This document shows positions 48,132 through 56,927 of a stretch of DNA of 64,000 nt, one piece after another. Position 1 is the stretch's first letter. The number at the start of each line of letters is the position of its first letter. This stretch comes from Scenedesmus sp. ARA3 (Eukaryota > Chlorophyta > Chlorophyceae > Sphaeropleales > Scenedesmaceae): NCBI GenBank assembly GCA_004335835.1, contig RWJK01001756.1, forward strand, positions 35,218 through 99,217, given 5' to 3'. The notes under the pieces were generated by a model, which saw nothing but the letters and a program-made list of their open reading frames with translations, ran no database searches and was not told the DNA's origin. A program made the position numbers and the translations under genes.

Positions 48132-49927
48132 ACAACATCGACAGCAGGAGCAGCACTCTGTTAGCCATGACAAGGGTTGAAACCAATGTTTAGCAATGTG
48201 CCTCACCAAGCAAAAATGTCAACCACACATCCGCATATGACTCGTACATTAAGGACCGCCGACTCGCCATGACACAGCCTGATGGGCGGTACATGTGGCA
48301 GCAGCTGGTCCAGCAGTGCAGAGTGACTAGCCCTTTCATGATGCATAACAAGCCAGCAAAGCATCCTGCTCCAGCCAGCCCACAAAAAATCTTGCTCCAG
48401 CCGGCCAGCAAAAAAACTGCTTCAACCAGCCACAAGCCTGCATCCAGCCTATCCCGCCCAACCTGCAGTGCAGCCGCAACTGATGCCTCCAGCGCCGCAC
48501 CCACTGCATGTCACTAGGCCGACAGCTGGCGCAATGTCACTAGCCAGGCAGCTGGCGCAGTGTCCCAGTGCCACTAGGCCGACAGCTGGCGCAGTGTCAC
48601 CAGCCCAGCAGCTGGCACAGGTTCCCGTGTCACTAGGCAGATAGCTGGCGCAGTGCCCGGTGTCACTAGGCCCCTGCTTAAGCCATGCCAGCACAAACCA
48701 GCCCCGCAGCACTCTGCCGGCCTCACCTGCAATGCAGCCGCAACTGCTGCCTCCAACGCCGCGCCCTACTAGCCCAACAGTTGGCACATTGTCACCAGGC
48801 CGATAGCTGGCAAAGTGTCACTAGACCAACAACGCTGTGCCGGTCTCACCTGCAGTGCAGCCGCAACTGCCGCCTCCGCTGCCGCGCCTCTACTGTTGGC
48901 ACAGTGTTACTAGCCCAACAGCTGGCACATTGCCACCAGGCCGACAGCTGGCACAGTGTCACCGTAGCCCAACAGCACTCAGCCGGCCTCAGCTGCATTG
49001 CAGCCGCTACTGCCGCCTCCAACGCCGCGCCTACTAGCCCAACAGCTGGCACAGTGTCACCAGGCCGATAGCTGGCAAAGTGTCACTAGACCAACAACAC
49101 TGTGCCGGCCTCACCTGCATTGCAGCCGCAACTGCTGCCTCCAGGCACCACCACTCCACTGTTGGCACAGTGTTACTAGCCCAACAGCTGGCACGTTGTC
49201 ACCAGGCAACAGCTGGCACAGTGTCACCGTAGCCTAACAGCACTCAGCCGGCCTCACCTGCAGTGCAGCCGCAACTGCTGCCTCCAGCGCCGCACCCACA
49301 GCGTGTGCCACGCACGTGCCGCAGTTCTTCTGGTTGCGGACCTTTGGCAGGAAGTTCTTGCCTCCTGGCGTCAAGTTCACCATGAAGCTCCCGTACTCCC
49401 TGGGGGCGGAGTTCACGTAGTAGGTTTGCAGCTGGGTCTGCTGGAAGCTCAGCACGTCTGCGAATGCAGCATTGGACTTGCGCCGCTTTGCTTTGCCTCC
49501 GGTGTAGGAATCGGAGACGTCCAGGAAGCTCTGCAGTGGAAGGAGTTGCAGGAAGCACGACTTACGATAGCAGAGTGATATACGATCCTGCATAGCCACA
49601 CTGCTGGAAGAGTCCCCGGCCGCCATGACTGCCTGCACCTCAGCTGGTCAGATGTGCTTGGACTGCTCTCTAGAACCACACCCCAAAACACCACGAACGG
49701 GCATGTTTGCCTTCTTTTAGTGTCACCTGCAGCGAGTCGAGGTCCACTGCAGGTGCTGCTGTGAAGTCTTTTTGGTCGATGGAGTTACCCTGGGCGCTGA
49801 CAAAGCGCGGGGAGGGCTGCGAGTTGATGTTCAAAGGGTCGGGCCAGGGGATGAGGGCCGCGGCGCCCAGCAGCAGCAGCAGCAGCCTGGCATGGGCTGC
49901 TGCGCTGCGAATGGATGTGCTGTGCAT
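40031..49927 (-). CDS. Secreted papain-family (C1) cysteine protease fused to two LRR arrays
   Basis: Exons (minus): 49727-49927, 49258-49530, 47952-48056, 46903-47079, 46533-46582, 46156-46311, 45775-45866, 43142-45511, 42672-42850, 42096-42273, 41012-41634, 40031-40486. The total is 4860 nt, 1619 aa plus TAG, all phases consistent. The N-terminus (RLLLLLLGAAALI) is a signal peptide. The protease domain is followed by a first LRR array (in exon 8), then a new LRR N-cap (W...VGVKCD...VIELDLS) and a second array with LDLSxNxLTGxxP repeats. The short C-terminus has Cys but no membrane span or GPI-like tail, so the protein should be secreted. Proteolysis guided by an LRR binding surface is inference. 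Introns hold copies of the exon 2 and exon 11 edges. Confidence 0.87.
40100..45200 (-). other. Two plant-type LRR arrays of the protease-LRR protein
   Basis: The first array (exon 8) includes LVLDLSGNALTGPLP, LTRLDLSGNLLTGAVP and LTKLELYNNSLTGLLPAEL. The second (exons 9-12) includes LKRLDMSGCGLTGPLP, LRYLDLSQTGVTGPPP and LQTLDLSRNRLSGQL. These are plant-type 23-24 residue LRRs (LxGxIP class) with a second N-cap between the arrays. Confidence 0.88.
41580..41900 (-). repeat. Three copies of protease-LRR exon 11 start
   Basis: The segment coding for GL(S/N)(S/G)RIPDIWAGM with its CAG acceptor lies at about 41597-41640 (used), 41718-41765 and 41840-41890. The intron spacers (AGCAGGCATCAGA...) are duplicated too. 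Confidence 0.8.
47548..47709. repeat. Long CTG tract interrupted by an assembly gap
   Basis: About 19 CTG units, 50 N (47604-47653), then about 19 more. On the gene strand this is CAG, the opposite orientation to the acceptor-linked tracts, and it is not next to a splice site. The true length is unknown. Confidence 0.95.
47604..47653. other. Assembly gap (50 N) within the CTG tract
   Basis: Fifty N inside a pure CTG repeat in intron 3 of the protease-LRR gene; probably an arbitrary gap size. Confidence 0.95.
48460..49290 (-). repeat. Satellite-like array built on protease exon 2 end
   Basis: The segment coding for AALEAAVAAALQ with its GTGAGG donor is used at 49254-49290 and recurs at about 49110-49145, 48985-49025, 48843-48880, 48722-48760 and 48465-48500. 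Spacers are themselves tandem repeats of words like AACAGCTGGCACAGTGTCACCAGG. Copies differ slightly, some losing the donor. Confidence 0.88.
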
Positions 49928-51444
49928 GGCTGGTTGCTGTCAGTTGCTGTGGTTTGAGGTCAGCTGCGTCACATTGCCTGCAAGCTGTGTGCTGCGGCAA
50001 CAGTAGACACCAGCAGAGAGTGCAGCAGTGGGGCGTCACCAGCGACAGCACCAGCAGCAGCAGCAGCAGCGGGCGAGGCTCTCTATGCAGGGCGGAATTA
50101 TCGCAAGACAGGCGTGCGTTGTGTTTTCGTACGTGTGTCATGAAACAAACAAGCCACAGCAGCCCTGCCTTGCATCTGCTACTGCACTCGGAACCACTGC
50201 AGAAGTACCTTGGTCCAAGTTGCTCGACGTATCGCTGCAGGGGGCTCTGAGTAGAGTGAAATGAAAGGAATTGTAGCTTTTACACCCTCTTCAGAGTCGA
50301 AACTCAGCCCCGATGCTATGGGGCTCCGTCGCCTAGACCGGGAAGCTTGCGATCGTTGCGTGAAGAGTATCAAACGCTCTGAGTTGGTATCTTAAACTCT
50401 CAAACACGATTGCATCAGGGAAACCTTCGAACCAAACTCACCCACAAGGTGGGGCACCACCTGTTCCTTGATAGGTTCCGCGTGATATGGCACAAAGTGC
50501 GGTTTCCTACAACTTGCATTTGTGAGGGTCGTGTACTAACACCTCCGAGGTCTGACACACCAGCGGAGCCCCAGAAGGCAGTAGCATGGCAGTAGCATGC
50601 GGGCGACAGACGAATTGCGCCATGCTGCTGGGTCGCTTGCAATAACTTTTGCATGGTTCGTGTCGTGGGTTTCAACGTTTCAGGTTGTATTTGACAACAG
50701 GTTGTGCTGCCTGCTGCATGATGAAGGGGGCCAGGCAGACGCTGACTTGCAGTGGCACTGGCTCACTGCGTGTTGCAACCAGGGCATGCTCTGGTCAATG
50801 AGCACTGCATTTAGACGGTTTCAGGTTGAGGTCAACATATGCAACTGTTTTATCGGTGTTTTCATTCTTCAGCGTCACGCCGCGGGTTCTTGCTCAGCTA
50901 TTGCAGTGCACCAGCCTGCCAGGCTGCAGCTGGCCAGCTGCCATGGTGTACACTGCCTCGGAGTGTACTGCTGGCAGTGCAGCTGCATGTGACCTGCATA
51001 TGCAAGGGCTTGCAGGCTGCTACGATGATGCGAAGCACGCTGGTTGCCAGACGCCTTAAACAACAGATAAAGCGACGAAATTGCATTCAGGGCTGCTAGG
51101 TTGGATCACGTGATTGTCACAACCAGGTACAAAACTGTCCCATCAAGCAATGGCAACGCCACTCAGCCCACCGCTGCTTCATCAGGCAAAACTATAATAC
51201 GCAGTGTGGTCTGTTACGACCGTTTACAACAGCCTGAGGTTGCCAAAAGCCCGCATAGTTCCAGGCAACTTACTGACTGATTGCTTCGTAGCGGACTTGC
51301 AGCGCAACCCGTGGTCATTACAGGCTCTCGTACACACCAGCTCTCGACAACATTGTTGGTATCTCATACACGCATGTTCATTGGCGACTCGACGAGACTG
51401 ATTTTGTGCATCTCAACAGGCTTGACCTCCCTGGCGGGACTCCG
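49928..51444. promoter_or_regulatory. Divergent promoter region between two secreted-protein genes
   Basis: About 1.5 kb separates the ATGs of the protease-LRR gene (minus) and the Cys-rich secreted gene (plus), so it should contain both promoters. No core element is certain; an AT-rich ACTATAATAC lies at about 51190-51199 upstream of the plus gene. Open frames here are unconvincing. Confidence 0.45.
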
Positions 51445-52577
51445 ATGCGTTTGCAGACCATATCATTAGTTCTTATTTTATACCTAAACATAATATATGG
51501 ATCGGACGATACTTACGACGATGAGGACTGGAGCCTGGAAGTGGCAGCAGCAGCAGTGACTCCTGCAAACTTCACAGCATGCAGCAATGGCTACATGCCA
51601 GCTGGCAGAGGCTGCGGTGAGTGCTGTGAAAGGCATCATACATACAGTAGGCTTCGTATTCTGGGCCTCTGCAGCTACACAGCAATGACATTGGCAGCAG
51701 CATTGGACTGCAACAGCTGCCGCTTGCATCGCAGCAGCAGCGGCAGCGGCGGATTTGAGTTCGGCGCGTTTTGCAGACCAACATTTGCGGCAGCTGACCA
51801 CATCGTACACCTTGTGCACCTAGCAAAGCTGTGGTGCGGTTTCACGTGCGTGGAACACTTGGTTGCAATGTGCTGGTTGTAATGCGTCATGCTGTGTCAC
51901 AGCTACACATGGCATGCTGCGCAGCACATGGCAGCTGTGGACACAGACAAATGAGCAGTACATGCTGCTGTCGTTGCTCAAATGCTGCCTTGTGTGCTGC
52001 ATTTTTTGACATTCCACCCGAATCAACCAACAGCTTGCAAGGCAGGGTTTGGCTCCCATGTGCCAGGCTGGAAGACAGAGCAGTACCCAGTGACGCCCCC
52101 AGCATGCAGGCTGTTCTCACCAGCCTCTGACACACCCTACAACAGCAGCATAACATTCCTGCCAGCAGGACAGGGCGCCGGCCGCTGCTTCTGCTTCCCT
52201 TGCCCAGGTGAGACATGACAGATATTTTGTCACATAAGCATGCAGGCGACAGGGGTACGGGCTCTTGCTGGTCCAGTGGGGCGCAGGGCTGATGGCGATG
52301 TTGCTAAGGCTAAACTGGTAACATGGATACCTCTCTTCCAGAGTAGAGGGAGAGGGGTACGGGCAGCAGGCTTGAGGTCATGGAGTGCGGCATCGGATTG
52401 CAGCAGACACAAGGAGGGCTTGCAGCCACTGCAGGCCGCAGCACCTGCAGCAGCCCTGGCCAAGGAACCGCACTGGGCAAGAAACGAAAGCAGCAGTAGC
52501 GGCAGCAGAAGCAGCAACAACAGTAGCAGGTAGCAGCAGCAGCACGGCTGAGTTCTCTTGACAGGGTTCAATGCGGC

Positions 52578-52608
<31 letters not shown>

Positions 52609-52888
52609 ATGTGTGCTGGCCGCAGCAACCTACACTTCACCTGGCGGAGCACTCAACAGCGCCCGCTCAGCATGCACGCTGCGGCTGCCTTCTGTGCTGC
52701 TGATCGTCAACTACACACTCGGAGCATCCGGCAGCAGCAACAGCAGCCGCTGTGAGACAAATATCACGAATGCAGCAGTGACCAGGCTGCGTGCGGCGCT
52801 ACGGAAGCAGGCGAATGTAACAGCACGTGCTGCCACAGGATGTGGTCCGGTGAGCTACAGCTACTGCTGTTGTGCTGTTGCTGTTTTG

Positions 52889-52919
<31 letters not shown>

Positions 52920-54173
52920 CAGTTTGCTGTGGGCCAGTGAGCTACAGCTACTGCTGTGTTGTAGAACTTTGGTGTAAGTATGGTTGTCCTGCGGGCAATC
53001 GATGCTGATACATGATCTCATGGTGCGGTACGCTTGGCTGCAGGTACTGCTGTGCCTCTCCTTTGTATAGAATCATCGCACGGAAATTCAATGCCTATTG
53101 GCTGCCTCAGGGATAGTCAGTCTTTGTGCAGTTGACAAACCTGCAGTGTGATGCTTTACAAGCCAGCAGCTGTTCTAGTTGCAATTTCAAAACTCACTCT
53201 GGGTTGCAAACTTGCTGCTCTGCTTGCATAACAGCAACTTGGTGTCAGCCCCACTACAGGCCCTGCGTTGCAGCTCAGCCTGCGGTTGACATACGCTGGC
53301 AGTGATGCACGGCAGGTGCTGCCCAAGTTTACGAATGTTGCGAAGACTATCAACACCAACAGATGCGCGTTCGGCGTCTGCAATGGACTGCGGGCTGTCA
53401 GCAAGGGTGCCGTCAGTGTAACCGCAGCGACTGCAGCTACCAGGACCACGGGCATCGCAGCATGTGAGCAAGGGATGGCGGTGTCCAGATTACTGTGTTA
53501 ACGGATGACCATGTTTGACCATGTTTGACCAAGTTTGACCAAGTTTGACCAAGTTTGACAGGAAGCTAGCTGATGCAGCTGTCAGCGTTGTGTGGCAGGC
53601 AGCGGTTACATCGTTGCAGCAACCTGCATTTTGCTATGCGGGAAGTGACCAGATTCGACTACAGCGGTTGCTGACACTACCGCTGCCCATGTTACTGCTG
53701 CAGCTCCACCGGTTTGCTCTCCGCCTAAATGTGATGACAAGGTGTGCCAGGCTGGCATCTGCTCTGCTAGCAAATGCAGCTACACGCCTGTGGCTGGCGG
53801 CACCAACTGCACGGACGGCCCCGTAAAAGGTGAGCAGGGTGCAAAATGACCATGTTGTGCTGTGCTTAAACTGCAAAGAACCAAAGCAAATGCATGGCTG
53901 CGCACCTTGCAATGCTGGAGCAAGAAAGCCCTGCCCATGCCCCCCTGATGCTGCGAGTGGGCAGGAAGCGATGCTTGAAGTGAGAAGGTTGCAGGGGGTA
54001 CACACACATGTGCAATCCTGACAACCAGCTGGGTAAGCTAGCTCTAGATCTGTGACAGGCGACCACTGCTGGCAGGCGACCGCTGCTTTGACTGAGGACA
54101 ATTGGCGTGTCTGCAGGGCTTGCTGTCTGTGGGACTGCATATAACGTGCATACCTCACTGCTCGACCCTGCGC

Positions 54174-54204
<31 letters not shown>

Positions 54205-55588
54205 ATGTGCCCTCCAGGCAAGTGCCAGGCCGGCTTTTGTGTAGGCATGATAGCCAACATCGACGCAGCAGCACAAGGTCAAACCGAGCCAGTGATCTTC
54301 AAGGCACGTTTTGCGAGCACCGCTGGATTGAACGGAGCCACGCAGGTTGTGCTACACGGCCGTAAAGGCAACACGACCGACGGCATCGGTGACGCGCTCT
54401 GTAACAGGCCTAGTGACCTGCTACTGGATGGTGGGATTGGGGAACGATGTGCACCATATATACACACGTCCTTGCCGACGTAGCCAGACCGCAAGATAAA
54501 ACCCGAGGTCGGCATCAAATCCCCTCGCACTGAGTGCACGTCGTTCTCCTGTATAACAGTGGTATTGGATAGCGTCCCATCCTCTACCTTGTAGCGGGCT
54601 ATAGAGACATGTCACCGGACAGTGTCACCACAGGTCCCCGTTACAACTCCCCCCCACCTATCTTCAACGTCCCCGTTGAACCACGGAATCACCCGCGAGA
54701 TCCAAAGGAACAGATAGATGTGGAGAAAACTGTTGAATTAGTGGTGGTGTGGACCCCATCTCACACCCTATTAAAATGCGCGCGAAGGCGCAGAAGCAGC
54801 ATTACCCGGTTCTGCCGAGGTAACACCCGAGTGGATTGCACCGGGTGGCAAGGTCCATTTTATCCTGATGCGATGTGTATGTATAAGTGGGGAGGCACTG
54901 GCCATGTGCCTGCATCAGGGGCAATACGCCATAGCGCTTGCCGTCGGAGAGCGTAAGAGAACTTGAGGCCGTTTCTGAGAAACCGTGAATCGATAATCGA
55001 TTTCGACATTGTCAGGGATCAACTGCGACCATGGCCGCGCTCAACTGTACATGGCGCACTAGTCGTGCACCTTGCACAGGTGCAACAACCATAGTTGCAG
55101 CGATACTCAACCAACAAGTCTGTATATGGCTGATGCAGGCGCTAAGCAGTCGTAGAAATCCCGGTGCTGCCGCGTGGGCGCACACGTTCATCCCAGTATG
55201 CCTGTAGCAGGTCACTAGGCCGCGCGCCCCCAACCTCTGGGTAATCAGCTCCGACGGGACCTTTCCCTCCATCGGTGTTACATCCGAGGACCTGTGGTTT
55301 GATTGCAGCAGCACTGGCGCACCAGCCGCGCAAGTGTATGGCGGGATGTGCTACATGGTGTGTCAATGCAACGCCCCAAATAGCAACGGCTGCGTGGCGG
55401 AGGGCCCGGCAAACATACGCAACTTCTACGTGAGGCAGTTTGTGAACGTCGCGCCAGCCAACCCTGCCTCAGTCTTGCCTTCAGCCGAAAACAAGGGGTT
55501 ATATTGCAGTTCGACGCTGACCACGCAGCTGACGCAACCAGACATAACCTGCTTTTTGAGGGCCACTTTGTCTTGCTGTCTGCCGTAG
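51445..55588 (+). CDS. Secreted Cys-rich protein of unknown function
   Basis: Exons: 51445-51616, 52034-52207, 52626-52849, 53235-53463 (53274 is an alternative in-frame start), 53704-53829, 54218-54345, 55211-55588; 476 aa, all in phase. If exon 6 instead runs on, it stops at 54481-54483 and gives 396 aa. MRLQTISLVLILYLNIIYG is a signal peptide, followed by an acidic patch (DDTYDDEDW). The mature part has many Cys, several N-glycosylation sequons, and two CQAG(I/F)C modules around KCSYTPVAGGTNC. The last exon ends in a C-x14-C-x7-CC signature shared with the convergent collagen-like gene, and a TGTAA follows at 55867; both favour the longer model. The donor at 54346 (GTTGTG) is weak. No family recognised; extracellular matrix or wall is the likely location. 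Confidence 0.6.
53511..53560. repeat. Five 10-bp units (A(T/A)GTTTGACC)
   Basis: Fifty bases of near-perfect decamers in intron 4 of the Cys-rich gene. Each unit contains TTTGACC. Confidence 0.95.
54407..54424 (+). repeat. Left arm of an 18-bp inverted repeat
   Basis: GGCCTAGTGACCTGCTAC is a perfect inverted match to 55204-55221. Weaker similarity continues inward for about 30 bases (GGGAT...GAACG). Confidence 0.85.
55204..55221 (-). repeat. Right arm of the inverted repeat, spanning an acceptor
   Basis: Perfect inverted match to 54407-54424. The proposed exon 7 acceptor (GTAGCAG before GTCACTAGG) lies inside this arm, so both arms carry an acceptor-like sequence in opposite orientation. 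Confidence 0.85.
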
Positions 55589-55866
55589 CCGGCGCAAGCT
55601 GCTGCTATGCATTGTATGCTAGGTGGTGCTTACAAAGAAGCCGGGTGCACCTGCACGTGCAGGCATGCCGGTTGCTGTTGCTGTGCTGCGGCAGCAGGAC
55701 TTGCAGCAGGGAGCTTCACAAAATATGCAGTGACTTTGCATGCTTGCTGGTTTGGTTCTTTTTTGTGCAGCAGCCACAGGCGATGCATATAATTTGTTGT
55801 GCTCATGATGTTGTCTTTGCCGAATGAACTTGTCATGGGCTCCCAAAAGGGCGCGGTTAACCCGTG

Positions 55867-55871
55867 TGTAA
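55867..55871 (+). terminator. Possible TGTAA poly(A) signal, Cys-rich secreted gene
   Basis: TGTAA 279 nt after the TAG at 55586-55588; it supports the longer gene model. Confidence 0.4.
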
Positions 55872-56307
55872 CTTCCAACATGTGAATCTGTGTCAAAAAA
55901 TTTGGGGGTCGGGGCGCAGGGGTTGCAACCCCTCGATTGAGGCGGATTGTTGGGTGACTGGGGCGCTGAGTGACTGAAGCAGCGCTGATCATGAAGCGTC
56001 CAGCCTAGTGGGGTTTTTCTACTGTAATGAGTTCAGGTATGATTGCGCGCTAAACAGCACCATCAATGTGACCCATAGTTGTGGTTGGGGTGAGGGTTTA
56101 TTGAAATACAAAGTTGTTAGCGGCGGACGTGTCACCATTTGCACATGCAAGCCGACTGCAGCTGTTGTCAACTTGACAAATGATACGTCAAAGGACAATA
56201 GACGAATGCACATGCAAGTGTATTGCCTGCGCATCCCCTTTGGTGTCTCAATTGTCCCCCGGCTTCCACATTACGCTCATCCCCTCACTCCATCGCCATT
56301 ATTGTCG

Positions 56308-56312
56308 TTACA
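56308..56312 (-). terminator. Possible TGTAA poly(A) signal, collagen-like gene
   Basis: TGTAA on the minus strand about 615 nt after the TGA at 56928-56930. Confidence 0.35.
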
Positions 56313-56927
56313 TTGCGGTGCATACTCAAGTGAATCAAGGACTTCACAAAGTAAAGGTAGCCCATGGGGTAGCCTCGTTTGTTGAGGCGCCAACGCAGGG
56401 TTGTCATAAACAGACCCAAACACCTGTCCTCTGCACCACAGCATCTGCTGCAGTGCTAAGAACCGCTGTCCAATTGCACGTGCATGCCATTGCTGCTGTG
56501 CACAAGGCGCATGCATGCCGCCAGGCAGCATGTGCATATGCATGACACGAACTCCCCCGCTTCTCCCTTTATTTGGGGACAGGGACAGGCATTGATGATC
56601 ATGTCACCCCTGTGATAATAATATTGTCGATCAAGACATAGCAACAGCGGTTGGCGCCGCGCCCCACTGGAGCGGAAGAGAGAGTGAGCACTACGCAGTG
56701 CTCCATCTTGTCTGCAACATGGCGCACACCTCAAATCAGCGCCAGCTCCTCAGAGAGCGTGCAATTGCGCTGTGCATCACGCTGTTGAGTGCTGCAAGGC
56801 GGGAGCACTGCCTGCTTGAAGCGAATTCCAGGCGCATCATGGTTTATGTGTTCAAACGACGGGGAGACAGCCCGATTTTGAGCCAATGACAGGCTCATTA
56901 TGCAAATCAGGCAGCTGCTGCATCCGT

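Larger units (their letters stand above)
45775..49530 (-). other. Papain-like catalytic domain of the protease-LRR protein
   Basis: Residues about 120-351. Oxyanion Gln134 and nucleophile Cys140 lie in VRNQKNCGTCVAHAV; the Trp that usually follows the Cys is Val. His302 is in YGHAVAIVGY, and Asn320 is in WTILNSWGKC, completed across the 46156/45866 splice. The catalytic triad is intact. No clear I29-type propeptide is visible in the roughly 95 residues between the signal peptide and the domain. Confidence 0.85.
55589..56927. other. Region between convergent genes, with a coding-like remnant
   Basis: Contains a TGTAA for the plus gene (55867-55871) and one for the minus gene (56308-56312). 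A plus-strand reading at 56008-56385 is open, with Cys and four N-glycosylation sequons (NST, NVT, NLT, NDT) in its first 60 residues. It could be an unplaced exon or a remnant of a duplicated Cys domain. I could not join it in frame. Confidence 0.4.

Noticed and set aside
54217..54483. Stop at 54481-54483 as the certain end of the Cys-rich gene
   Set aside because: Possible, but the exon at 55211-55588 shares a Cys signature with the neighbouring collagen-like gene, joins in frame and is followed by TGTAA, so the longer model is preferred.
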